The notes under the pieces: model-generated
What the model saw: the letters and a program-made list of their open reading frames with translations, nothing else
Database searches by the model: none
Told to the model about the DNA's origin: nothing
Shown: positions 8,401 through 16,121 of the stretch, piece by piece
Layout of the letters: every line of letters begins with the position of its first letter
Position numbering within the stretch: the stretch's first letter is position 1
Assembly: GCF_001305515.1 (NCBI RefSeq)
Contig: NZ_LJYW01000001.1
Location: 5,306,857-5,370,856, forward strand
Direction: 5' to 3'
Source: Prosthecodimorpha hirschii
Lineage (GTDB): Bacteria; Pseudomonadota; Alphaproteobacteria; Rhizobiales; Ancalomicrobiaceae
Length of the DNA stretch: 64,000 bases
Position numbers and translations under genes: made by a program

Positions 8401-10538
8401 TCGGTCAGGGTGTCGATCAGCGTATCGCCGGTGCGGCTGAGCGTTTCGTTGAGATGGGTCGAACGTTCGGTCAGCGTCTCGATCAGCGTGTCGCCGGTAC
8501 GGCTGAGCGTCTCGTTGAGATGGGTCGAGCGCGAGGTCAGCGTGTCGATCAGCGTGCCGCCGGTCGACGACAGGGCCTCGGTGACCGCCTGACTGCGTTC
8601 GGTCAGCGTCTCGATCAGGGTCGCGCCGGTGCGGCTGAGCGTCTCGTTGAGCGCGCTCGACCGCTCGGTCAGCGTCTCGATGAGGGTCGAACCGGTGATC
8701 GAGATGTTGTCGACGACGGCGCGGCTGCGGTCGTTTAGGGTGTCGATCAGGGTCGACCCGGTATCGCGCAGCGTCTCGTTGACGACCGTGGAGCGCTCGG
8801 TCAGCGTCTCGATCAGGGTCGTGCCGGTGGTCTGGAACTGGTCGGTGAAGAAGCCGCTGCGCTCGTTCAGCGTGTCGATCATCGTCGCGCCGGTCTGCGC
8901 CAGGCGGTCGATGACCGAGGCGCCGGTGCGCTCCAGGGTCTCGTTCACGCTGGTCGAGCGTTCCGTCAGGGTGTCGATCAGCGCCGTGCCGGTGGTCGCG
9001 AAGGCATCGGTGACGTAGCTGGCGCGGTCGGTCACCGTCTCGACCAGGGTCGAGGTGGTGCGGTGCAGCGCCTCGGTGACCATGTCGGTCCGGCTCGACA
9101 GGGTCTGGACCACGTCGGTGCTCATCCGGCCGACCGATTCGGTCAGGTCCGCGCTCTGGCGCGAGAAGGTCTCGACCAGTTCGTTGCCGGTGCGGGTCAG
9201 CTTGTCGGAGATGTCGCTGCCCTTCATCGACAGCGTGTCGGCGACGATCTGGCCGGCCGTGACGATCCGATCGGCAACTTCCTCGCCGACATTGGCGAAC
9301 TGATCGGTGACCTCGCGGGTGGTCACGACCAGACGGTCGACGACCTGGGTGCCGCGGTTGGCGATCGAATTGATCAGGTTCTCGGACGAGACGTCGATCC
9401 GGGTCGCGATCTCGACGCCGCGCTCCATCAGGGTCGAGCTGAGATGGCCGGTCGCATCCGAGACGGCGTCGGTGACGCGCGAATGGATCTGGGCCAGATC
9501 GGCGGCCAGCGTCTCGTGGGCGCCGACCATCACGGCCCGCACCCGCTCCGCATTGTTGGTGATCGCCTCGCGCTGGTTGACCAGTTCCTCGATCAGGCTG
9601 CGGATCTTGAGCTCGTTCTCGCCATAGGCCCGTTCGAGCGAGGAGACCTCGTTGTGGACGAGGACTTCCAGCTCGCTCGCCCGCGCCACGGCCCGGTCGA
9701 GACCGTCGCCGACCGCCGCCATCTCGCGACGGATGGCCTGGCCGAGCGAAACCAGCGAATCCTTGGCGAGCGCTTCCGGCTCGGCCAGCCGCAGCGCCAC
9801 TTCGGTCATGGTGCGGGATGCGATGCGCATTTCCTGGCCGCGGCGGGCGACCACGGCGAAGACCCAGAAGGCGATCACCGGCAGGAGGGTGGCGGCGAGC
9901 GACCACAGCATTTCCGGCAGCGTCGCGGTGCGCAGGAAGCCGCCGAAGGTGGTCATGATCAGCACGGTGACCAGGCCGAGCCAGACGATCGAGGCGATCA
10001 GCGCGATCCACAGCGGCGTCTGCGAGGGCTTCTGGCCGAAGCGGTGGATCAGGTTGCCGACCGACTGGCGGTCGTCATTGGCCGGCGGCCGCGGGGAGGG
10101 ACGGGTCTCGGACGTGCGCGCCTCGGACGGGCGCGGGGCGTCCGCAGTCCGGACCGGTTCGGCGGCGGGAGACGGAGCGGCGGCATGGGCCGCCGGCGCC
10201 GTGGCGGCGGCGGACGGCATCCGGGTCGCGGCGGTGCGCTCGGCGGCGGCCGGGGCGGGCGGCGGCGCCTCGACGATCGCGGTCAGTTCCTCTTCCGGCG
10301 GCAGCGAATCGAGCGGAGAGCGCGCGCCGGTCGGGCGCGTGACCATGCGCTTGGTGACGGTGGGCGGCTTGCGTTCGGGGCGGGGTGGCGCGGAGGACGC
10401 CGTGGGCGGGGTTTCGATCGGCGTCGAGGCGGCGGGAGGCGAATCCTCCGGGCCGCCGAAATCCAGCTTCAGGGCTTCCTCGACGGCCGAAAGGGCAGCC
10501 TCGGCAGGATCCATCTGCTTGTTTTGATTGGTCGCCAT
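2472..10538 (-). CDS. Giant membrane-anchored coiled-coil protein, Growth Pole Ring (GPR/RgsE)-like
   Basis: A 2688-residue protein. It starts with a proline/alanine-rich cytoplasmic segment (about 1-170). Two hydrophobic helices follow (about 174-198 and 208-230). After them come some 2000 residues of amphipathic heptad/undecad helix, full of 22-residue repeats of the type TLIDTLTERSTTLNDTLSRTG (densest about residues 490-1000). A Pro/Ala-rich linker and a conserved globular tail (about 2600-2688, ending SDTGKVYTMLAHAAGRLD) complete it. This layout, with apolipoprotein-A-like repeats and a conserved C-terminus, matches the GPR/RgsE proteins of Rhizobiales, which form a ring at the growing pole and are needed for polar growth. 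In automatic annotation such proteins are often called kinesin-like or apolipoprotein A1/A4/E domain proteins. The gene is monocistronic, with a terminator downstream. The start (MATNQNKQ) has a weak ribosome binding site. Orthology to GPR is inferred from architecture, not from an alignment. Confidence 0.8.
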   Translation of the reverse strand: MATNQNKQMDPAEAALSAVEEALKLDFGGPEDSPPAASTPIETPPTASSAPPRPERKPPTVTKRMVTRPTGARSPLDSLPPEEELTAIVEAPPPAPAAAERTAATRMPSAAATAPAAHAAAPSPAAEPVRTADAPRPSEARTSETRPSPRPPANDDRQSVGNLIHRFGQKPSQTPLWIALIASIVWLGLVTVLIMTTFGGFLRTATLPEMLWSLAATLLPVIAFWVFAVVARRGQEMRIASRTMTEVALRLAEPEALAKDSLVSLGQAIRREMAAVGDGLDRAVARASELEVLVHNEVSSLERAYGENELKIRSLIEELVNQREAITNNAERVRAVMVGAHETLAADLAQIHSRVTDAVSDATGHLSSTLMERGVEIATRIDVSSENLINSIANRGTQVVDRLVVTTREVTDQFANVGEEVADRIVTAGQIVADTLSMKGSDISDKLTRTGNELVETFSRQSADLTESVGRMSTDVVQTLSSRTDMVTEALHRTTSTLVETVTDRASYVTDAFATTGTALIDTLTERSTSVNETLERTGASVIDRLAQTGATMIDTLNERSGFFTDQFQTTGTTLIETLTERSTVVNETLRDTGSTLIDTLNDRSRAVVDNISITGSTLIETLTERSSALNETLSRTGATLIETLTERSQAVTEALSSTGGTLIDTLTSRSTHLNETLSRTGDTLIETLTERSTHLNETLSRTGDTLIDTLTERSRSVTDNLSYTGASLIDTITERADSVAQILSSTAANLIDTLSERSIAVTESLARTGDTVVESLADRSRFITDSLSAAADQLIESMLERSASVSEALSSTGATLIGTLTDRSGELNDTFQRTGFSLIDTLTERSTTLNDTLNRTGDTLISSLTETGSSLTEALSSTGSHLLATLTERSTTLNDTLSHTGGTLIATLTERTTTLNDTLSRTGDTLIDTLTERSTTLNDTLSRTGDTLIDTLTERSTTLNDTLSRTGDTLIDTLTERSTALNDTLNRTGDTLIGSLTETGTSLNHSLSRTGTDLTNTLARTGSDLTRTLASTGDNLIGTLSATGEGLIGTLTQTGTNLTETLASTGTLITDTILTRGQEVNEGLLSHASVIDQTLSRTGNEIVSMIATRGTEVSDTLSRATEDLNQLFVGHSREVSDTINATGTKIVEAIVSRGSEVNEALKGTGQSLVVDLSLRGSEITERLDTAGMQIAEIIAIRGGDLNRALDDAIGRLNTTILTNGDVLADRLDATSDRIRESIVMRGAELEDAVVSAGRTLDQIIGSRAADFRDRLHASLDVVSGDISTRTGELAERLAKAGSEVARLVAAQGDLVTDRMNATGGDFLGRLASQGQEITTGLSERIAAIDEIVGVRAVQVVETLGQRSEQMRDLLERRLGLVDETLTRKTVALVDALQSRTDELAETIESRTSSLSAALDGKLAHFGTSLDRKADEVGLILQERAVSFEQTVAARVDRVAATFAERTDAFNDTVRTRTEKIEEALDTRARQISETLMDRARDIARTFVEGHTAISTVFDSRVAELSTSLVGRAKEVGDQISDQVSTLNATLGMRVTEMTETLGERAGFFDRLLQERMSAIGSTLGQETEKARQIVLRSVGEATEGMLIKSEEARRTMVATTEEVAARLEQSVISRTSAVVVDLEKCTTEISALLEGRGGHLIETLDLRATELAERFASAEKSIVSTVEARTEDLASTLATAHDVFDRTLDRRHQDIVTVLDGRTNGLISSITAAHDMLARTLEARQNDIASVLDERTSGLIAGLSTAHDALARTLEARQGDIAGLVETQAAGLLSSLAATQDMLARSLDQRRSAMAGEIEARANSLIDGLASAHDRLAGILEVRRSEIADLVSGHAGGLLSGLEATHDRLAQSLDQRKSSMTAAIDERASGLISALATTHERLATVLEARRGEIADLVSDQAGGLLAGLAATHDLLAGTLEQRQTALTSALDERASGLLAGLAAAHDRLAGELESRRSELGILVESRTDALIGRLANTHDMFASTLETRQAEMASLVEERASDLVASLAAAHDQLERTLETRQGELVAHTTQARDGIAEVLDSRSADIFGKLQGAQDQLYKGLDSRSANLADKIGHAGDLLLDALERKGRDVAETFAVQGVEASRMVSEASDRLRTEMGEIMERLTQSNMVLQSVMSRTGESLREIEQNLDRQSGEVKSALEQAVSDTQVATATIAREVGTLREVSAGVLKDVVDLTSKFDQTAGRLHDAGAEVGGANDRLVRSIEQRQQTLEAMNEALAEKTKTIDELVRAFAGTISQSLAAAEARARDVGASLTGSTEGAIRSVLGQLETLRTTADQEGNKASSTLKSIQDAMVADLSRTVSDTTARFGEAAEKMRDAARMMQGELDKTREELRRGVFELPKETEESTAALRRVVTEQLKALNELTNLASRQAAAFDVTVPAAEPPRRGSGAASASAAMVVERPAVYRDAEPRRIETARIETARPEPVRAVEPAARVETPAVEPIRPEPVARIETPRAEPSRVPAAPLPEARRAAPQPPADPEPRSRDGQSRGWVADLLRRASRDEEEDAAAPEPVAEAPAPSAPAPSAPRAAGSGSGAEGLGQVASDIARAIDDRTFLDLWDRHRAGEKSVFTRRLYTLQGQQTFDEIRRKYHRDLDFRSVVDRYCDDFERLLDEVGKTDGDGIMSRSYLTSDTGKVYTMLAHAAGRLD
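7540..9060 (-). repeat. 66-bp (22-residue) in-frame repeats inside the GPR-like gene
   Basis: The coding DNA repeats with an exact 66-bp period, for example at the TCGATCAG element at 7621, 7687 and 7753, where consecutive copies differ at only a few bases. Towards 9060 the copies become more divergent but keep the phase. The repeats encode 22-residue amphipathic helix units. The high DNA identity in the core suggests recent unit duplication or gene conversion. Confidence 0.85.
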
Positions 10539-10791
10539 CGTGATCTACTGCCTCGCGTCCGTACTCGGTACCCTCAGTCGGCCGCTGCCTCCATGGCCTT
10601 GGAAGCTGACGACCGATCCCGCGTCGCTTCATGCACGACGTCGGTTTCACCGGACAAGGCTTTGAAGATACGGGGGATACCCCGAATCTCAAGCCTCCTC
10701 GTAAGTTGCCGCACCTTGATGGTAATATGTCATTAACGAAGTTGGAACCATTGGCGGGGGTTTTCCCTCATCATCGTTAACGGGGGCGGCC

Positions 10792-11142
10792 ATGCCCAGG
10801 GGCGACCGGATTGATCCATTGCATTCCTTGAAAAAGCAGAAAGATCGCGGCCGCGTGGGGACCGCGGCGGCCGAGGGAAAACCGGGCGCGAAGGCTCCGG
10901 CGGCGCCCGGCCGGCCCAGTCCGAGCCAGCGGCGCTACCTGGAGCAGGGGCTCGGGCAGCCGGGCGGCAAGCTGCCGCTGTTCGATTCCGACGGGCAGGA
11001 GTTCCCGCACCGCACCATCCGCGCCTGCCTGGAAAAGGGCTGGGCAGAGCCGTGGTTCGACAATCCGACGAAACCGGACTGGGTGGTGGCGCGGCTGACC
11101 GCGGCCGGCCGGCGCGCGCTCGGCGGCAAGGCGGAGCGCTGA
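10792..11142 (+). CDS. Conserved hypothetical protein, small
   Basis: A 116-residue protein with a basic, disordered first 40 residues and a compact remainder. The latter contains RRYLEQGLGQPGGKLPLFD and a WAEPWF...PDWVVARLTAAGR segment. I recognise this pattern only as a conserved hypothetical family of Rhizobiales; the tail reads like a small winged-helix fold, but no function can be assigned. It is transcribed divergently from the GPR-like gene across a 253-base intergenic region. That region is relatively AT-rich near 10700-10785 and should carry both promoters, including two TTAAC elements that vaguely resemble CtrA half sites. Codon use is like that of its neighbours. Confidence 0.7.
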   Translation: MPRGDRIDPLHSLKKQKDRGRVGTAAAEGKPGAKAPAAPGRPSPSQRRYLEQGLGQPGGKLPLFDSDGQEFPHRTIRACLEKGWAEPWFDNPTKPDWVVARLTAAGRRALGGKAER

Positions 11143-11266
11143 GCCGGCCGGCGGCCTCCACCTTTCTTTTACCGTAATGCGCGATCGCCTTCTTTCGGCA
11201 GCGGAATTTACGTCTCCTTGGCCTCTCCGGCGCTTCTCTCGTCGACGATCGGCGAAAGGACGGGCC

Positions 11267-11665
11267 ATGCGAGACGGAGGCGATGTCGACTGCGAGGCGG
11301 TGCGTCGGGATGCCGCTCGCCCGCTCGGCGGCGACGGCCGGCCGCTGGACTTCGCCCATCTCGACCGGATGACCTTCGGCAGCCGCGACCTGCAGCACGA
11401 GGTGCTCGGCATGTTCCTGGCGCAGTCCCAGGCGCTGCTGGATCGCATCCGGTCGTCGGCGGATGGCGACAGCGGCCGCCGGGCGGCCCACACCCTGAAG
11501 GGATCGGCCCGCGGCATCGGCGCCTTCCGCGTCGCCCGGCTCGCCGAGGCGGTCGAAATGGCCGAGCGGGTCCCCGGCGACGCCGCGCATCTCTTCGGCG
11601 AACTGACCGCGGCGGTCGAGGCGGTCGACCGGGTGATCCGCCAGGAGCTGGGGAATCGGGCCTAA
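11267..11665 (+). CDS. Histidine phosphotransfer (HPt) domain protein
   Basis: A 132-residue single-domain HPt protein. The phosphorylatable histidine is H75 within AAHTLKGSARGIGA, the standard HPt motif, and helices before and after fit the four-helix bundle. It would shuttle phosphate between a hybrid kinase and a response regulator, but no kinase or regulator gene is nearby, so its partners are unknown. A longer frame opens at 11177. The ATG at 11267 is preferred because GAAAGGA lies 7-8 bases upstream and the extra N-terminus would be arginine-rich and unlike the family. Confidence 0.85.
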   Translation: MRDGGDVDCEAVRRDAARPLGGDGRPLDFAHLDRMTFGSRDLQHEVLGMFLAQSQALLDRIRSSADGDSGRRAAHTLKGSARGIGAFRVARLAEAVEMAERVPGDAAHLFGELTAAVEAVDRVIRQELGNRA

Positions 11666-11707
11666 TCGGCCACAGTGCCCTCGCGCCGTCTTGACCTTCC
11701 CGCGTGA

Positions 11708-13432
<1,725 letters not shown>

Positions 13433-13475
13433 CCCGGGCGCTGGCGAAGGCGAAGGCGCTGGCGGAGGCAGGCCG

Positions 13476-14270
13476 ATGACGGACGCGCCCGCAGACCCGG
13501 TCGCCGGGGACGCCGCAGACGCCGCGGCCGGCCCGTTTCCGCGCTTCCCGCGCAAGGGGCGGTCCTATCTGAAGGTGCTCGCCGAGGTTCACCGCCGCCG
13601 GAAGCCGCAGCGCTATTTCGAGATCGGGGTCAATCTCGGCGCCAGCATGGCCTGCTTCGGGTGCGATTCCGTCGGCGTCGACCCGCAGATGGGCCGGGTC
13701 GCCAACGACTTCACACGCGGCAAGTCGCGCGTCTTTCTGTTTCAGATGACCAGCGACGACTTCTTCGCCAGCGAAGATCTGTTCCGCTACCTGCCCGGTG
13801 GCTACGATGTCGCCTTTCTGGACGGGATGCACCAGTACGAGTATCTGCTGCGCGACTTCATCAATACGGAACGCTATGCCCATCCGGGCAGCATCGTCTT
13901 TCTGCACGACTGCATCCCGATCAATGCCGAAATGACCGAGCGCCGGCCCCATCCGGCGGCACGGCGCGATCCCGTCTATCGATCGGCCTGGACCGGCGAC
14001 GTCTGGAAACTGGTCCCGATCCTGCAGCGGTATCGACCGGATCTGACCATGACGGTGCTCGACAGCGCACCGACCGGCCTGGTCGCCCTGACCGGCCTGG
14101 ACCCGACCTCGCGCCGGCTCGGCGACCACTATGCCCAGATCGTCAAGGCCTTCGACGCCGTCGACCTGACCGACGATGCGCTTGCCGGCTATATCGAGAG
14201 CCTCGGCGTCGTCGATCCCGATGTCTTTCTGGCCGGCCTCGAGCCCCTGGCCGACCGACCTGTGCCGTAA
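13476..14270 (+). CDS. Class I SAM-dependent methyltransferase family protein
   Basis: A 264-residue protein with the Rossmann methyltransferase pattern. The SAM-binding motif is YFEIGVNLGASMA (about residues 46-58), an acidic residue ends the second strand (VGVDPQMG), and the motif-IV-like DVAFLDGMHQYEYLLRDF segment resembles the class I methyltransferases found in glycan clusters. FLHDCIP follows. It begins 43 bases after the reductase gene, so co-transcription is possible, though there is no functional link. Substrate unknown; sugar or small-molecule O-methylation is a guess from the family. Confidence 0.75.
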   Translation: MTDAPADPVAGDAADAAAGPFPRFPRKGRSYLKVLAEVHRRRKPQRYFEIGVNLGASMACFGCDSVGVDPQMGRVANDFTRGKSRVFLFQMTSDDFFASEDLFRYLPGGYDVAFLDGMHQYEYLLRDFINTERYAHPGSIVFLHDCIPINAEMTERRPHPAARRDPVYRSAWTGDVWKLVPILQRYRPDLTMTVLDSAPTGLVALTGLDPTSRRLGDHYAQIVKAFDAVDLTDDALAGYIESLGVVDPDVFLAGLEPLADRPVP

Positions 14271-14416
14271 CGGCAGCACCGTGTGACGGAATGGCACTGC
14301 TGCAGTGCAGCATCTCGACAATGCATGCAGCGATCCCTACTGATGGCGTTCGAAGCCCGCAGTCCGTGGTTTTGCGGAGGGTCCGTTTCATCGGTGCGGC
14401 ATCGTAGGAGATTGGC

Positions 14417-14917
14417 ATGAAGGGATTGCTTTTCGCAGCCGTGGTCGCAGCCGGCCTCGCCCCGTCCGTCACCCGGGCCGACGAGGGCGCCGATTTCATC
14501 GCCAAGCTGTCGGGCTCCTGGACCGGCTCGGGCAGCATCACCGCATCCGGCGGCGAGGCGCCGGCCGCCACCACCTGCCGTCTGCAGGGCGCCCCCGCGG
14601 GCGCGTCGATCACGGTCACGGGCAAGTGCGACGGCGCCGCCAAGGGGGCCAATCTGGCCGTGCAACTGACCTGGAGCGGCGACCAGAAGACCTTCGTCGG
14701 CACCTTCCAGGGCGGCGCCGAGGCCGGCACGGCCTCCCTGTCCGGGCGGCTGTCCGGCAACAGCCTGGTGATGCAGGTCACGTCGCAGAACGGCGCGGTC
14801 AGCACGCTCACCCTGACCGTCAGCGGCGCAAACCGCCTCTCGCTGGCGGTTTCCGGCAAGGATTCCAAATCCGGCAAGCCGGTCCAATACGTCTCCCTCG
14901 GCCTCGCCAAGGGCTGA
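14417..14917 (+). CDS. Exported hypothetical protein, beta-rich
   Basis: A 166-residue protein with a clear Sec signal peptide (MKGLLFAAVVAAGLAPSVTRA, cleavage about residue 21). The mature part alternates Ser/Thr/Gly with hydrophobic residues (LSGSWTGSGSI, SLSGRLSGNSLVMQV), as in small lipocalin-like beta-barrels of the rhizobial periplasm. It holds one cysteine and a CDG segment. A GGAG element lies 7-8 bases before the ATG. No family name is known to me. The stretch before it (14271-14416) holds no gene, only a short GCACTGC-T-GCAGTGC dyad at 14294-14308. The IS110 element begins just 72 bases downstream. Confidence 0.7.
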   Translation: MKGLLFAAVVAAGLAPSVTRADEGADFIAKLSGSWTGSGSITASGGEAPAATTCRLQGAPAGASITVTGKCDGAAKGANLAVQLTWSGDQKTFVGTFQGGAEAGTASLSGRLSGNSLVMQVTSQNGAVSTLTLTVSGANRLSLAVSGKDSKSGKPVQYVSLGLAKG

Positions 14918-14935
14918 CCCGGCACCCCGACCGCC

Positions 14936-14988
14936 GCCTTGGGGCGTTGACGGACGATCGACCCCCTCATCCGCCCTTCGGGCACCTT
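14936..14988 (+). repeat. Left half of the REP-like repeat split by the IS110 element
   Basis: These 53 bases are identical to 16349-16401. In the downstream copy the sequence continues uninterrupted into CTCCCCCC, whereas here it breaks after CACCTT and IS sequence begins. The missing right half (CTTCTCCCCCC...) is found directly after the IS at 16122, so this repeat was the insertion target. Confidence 0.85.
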
Positions 14989-14996
14989 GTAACTTG

Positions 14997-15034
14997 GACA
15001 CCGCAACCAATGATATATCATTGGTTGCGGTGTC
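14997..15034 (+). repeat. 38-bp perfect palindrome at the left end of the IS
   Basis: Two 19-base arms (14997-15015 and 15016-15034) are exact reverse complements, centred on TGATA/TATCA. In RNA it would form a 19-bp hairpin directly 5' of the target-binding module of the predicted bridge RNA. A 5' stem-loop is known for bridge RNAs, but a perfect one of this length is striking. It could also serve as a protein binding site or supply the AT-rich -10 region of a promoter. Confidence 0.9.
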
Positions 15035-15164
15035 GGGCGGCAGACCGATGCACCTTGGGGCGTTAAAGCCCGTGGAGAAGCAAGGGTCGCCGCCCGTCGG
15101 TCCATCGAACCCGAACAGTCGCTTGGGCCGCTCGAAGCGAAGCCCGTTTGCGCAAGGATGGGAC
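15035..15164 (+). ncRNA. Predicted bridge RNA of the IS110 element (target- and donor-binding loops)
   Basis: Two consecutive stem/internal-loop/hairpin modules can be drawn by hand. Module 1: stem GGGCGGC 15035-15041 with GCCGCCC 15089-15095, extended by GACC 15043-15046 with GGTC 15085-15088, and apical hairpin GGGC 15058-15061 with GCCC 15068-15071. The 5' loop strand carries GCACCTT (15050-15056), equal to the left target flank. The 3' strand carries GGAGAAG (15074-15080), the complement of the right flank CTTCTCC. Module 2: stem 15100-15106 with 15157-15164 (one bulge) and apical hairpin 15125-15132 with 15136-15145. Its 5' loop strand ACAGTCGCTT (15115-15124) equals the element's right end at 16115-16124. 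A GCAAG (15152-15156) on the other strand can pair with the left end CTTGT. This is the guide layout established for IS621 bridge RNAs. RNA ends are estimates. Confidence 0.75.
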
Positions 15165-15167
15165 AGG

Positions 15168-16106
15168 ATGGACGCTCTCAATATCGGTATCGATGTCTCC
15201 AAGGACGCCTTGGACGTGGCCGCCAACGGCCCGGCCTTCGCGCCCTTCCGCGTCGCCCGCACCGCGGACGGTCTGGCGGACCTGATCGAGCGCGTGAAAC
15301 CGCTCGGCGCCGCGCGCATCGCCGTCGAGGCGACCGGCGGCTTCGAGACCGTGGTGGCGGCCAGCCTGGCCGCCGCCGGTCTGCCGGTCGTGGTGGTCAA
15401 TCCGGCCCAGGTCCGGGCCTTCGCCCAGGCCATGGGCAAGCGGATGAAGACCGACCCGATCGATGCCTTCGTGATCGCCCGCTTCGCCGAGGCGACACGA
15501 CCGGAAATCCGCCCGTTGCCCGACGCCGAGCTCCAGGCGCTGGCCGACCTGGTCGCCCGACGCCGGCAGATCGTCGCCATGATCGGTGCCGAGAGCCAGC
15601 GGCTGAAGCGGGCCTCCCCGCGCACGGCCAGGAGCATCGAGCGCCTGCTCGAGGCGCTCAAGCGGGAGCTCGCCGACATCGACCAGGAGATCGGCGGTGC
15701 CGTCCGCCGCACGCCCGCCTGGCTCGAAAAGGCCGAACTCCTCAAGTCCGTCCCCGGCATCGGCGACCAGATCGCCAGGACCCTGCTGGCCGAAATGCCC
15801 GAACTCGGCGACCTCGACCGCCGCCAGATCGCCGCTCTCGCCGGCCTCGCCCCCTGGACCCGCCAGTCGGGCCAGTGGCGCGGCAGGAGCTTCATCGGCG
15901 GCGGACGGGAAGCCATCCGAAAGGCCCTCTTCATGGGCGCCCAGGTCGCCGCCCAGCACAATCCCATCCTCAAAGCCTTCCGCGACCGACTGGTCGCGGC
16001 CGGAAAGCCCAAGATGGTCGCCATCATCGCCGTCGCCCGAAAACTCCTCACCATCCTCAACGCCATCATCCGGGAAAAACAACCATGGCGCGCAGAAGCC
16101 GCTTGA
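15168..16106 (+). CDS. IS110-family transposase (bridge-RNA guided recombinase)
   Basis: A 312-residue recombinase with the two IS110 domains. The N-terminal RuvC-like DEDD domain shows D9 (IGIDVSK), E54 (VEATGG) and D96/D99 (KTDPIDAFVIARF). The C-terminal Transposase_20 domain shows the helix-hairpin-helix-like SVPGIG and the candidate nucleophile S234 in LAPWTRQSGQWRG. All catalytic residues are present and the length is normal, so it is probably active. The ATG at 15168 is chosen because MDALNIGIDVSK is the usual family N-terminus; the frame is open further upstream, but that DNA is accounted for by the bridge RNA. The stop codon overlaps a consensus -35 hexamer in the right end. Confidence 0.95.
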   Translation: MDALNIGIDVSKDALDVAANGPAFAPFRVARTADGLADLIERVKPLGAARIAVEATGGFETVVAASLAAAGLPVVVVNPAQVRAFAQAMGKRMKTDPIDAFVIARFAEATRPEIRPLPDAELQALADLVARRRQIVAMIGAESQRLKRASPRTARSIERLLEALKRELADIDQEIGGAVRRTPAWLEKAELLKSVPGIGDQIARTLLAEMPELGDLDRRQIAALAGLAPWTRQSGQWRGRSFIGGGREAIRKALFMGAQVAAQHNPILKAFRDRLVAAGKPKMVAIIAVARKLLTILNAIIREKQPWRAEAA

Positions 16107-16108
16107 CA
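16103..16108 (+). promoter_or_regulatory. Consensus -35 hexamer TTGACA in the IS right end
   Basis: TTGACA overlaps the transposase stop codon and points out of the right end. In a circularised element, sixteen bases (16109-16124) would separate it from GTAACT at the left end (14989-14994), with weak -10 candidates TGTAAC, GTAACT or TAACTT at spacings 15-17. Junction promoters of this kind (-35 in the right end, -10 in the left end) are known for IS110-family circles and drive bridge RNA and transposase. Confidence 0.55.
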
Positions 16109-16121
16109 GCCAAGACAGTCG

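Noticed and set aside
2178-8738. A 2186-codon plus-strand open frame opposite the GPR-like gene
   Set aside because: It mirrors the repetitive GC-rich minus-strand gene. Its protein is a monotonous Gly/Arg/Ala/Gln repeat with no domain, while the minus strand encodes a sensible coiled coil with membrane helices and conserved ends.
7540-9060. Regular direct repeats considered as a CRISPR array or intergenic minisatellite
   Set aside because: The 66-bp period is in frame and codes for 22-residue helical units; there are no unique spacers.
10700-10785. CtrA binding sites before the GPR-like gene
   Set aside because: Two TTAAC elements are present but not in the TTAA-N7-TTAA arrangement; too weak to annotate.
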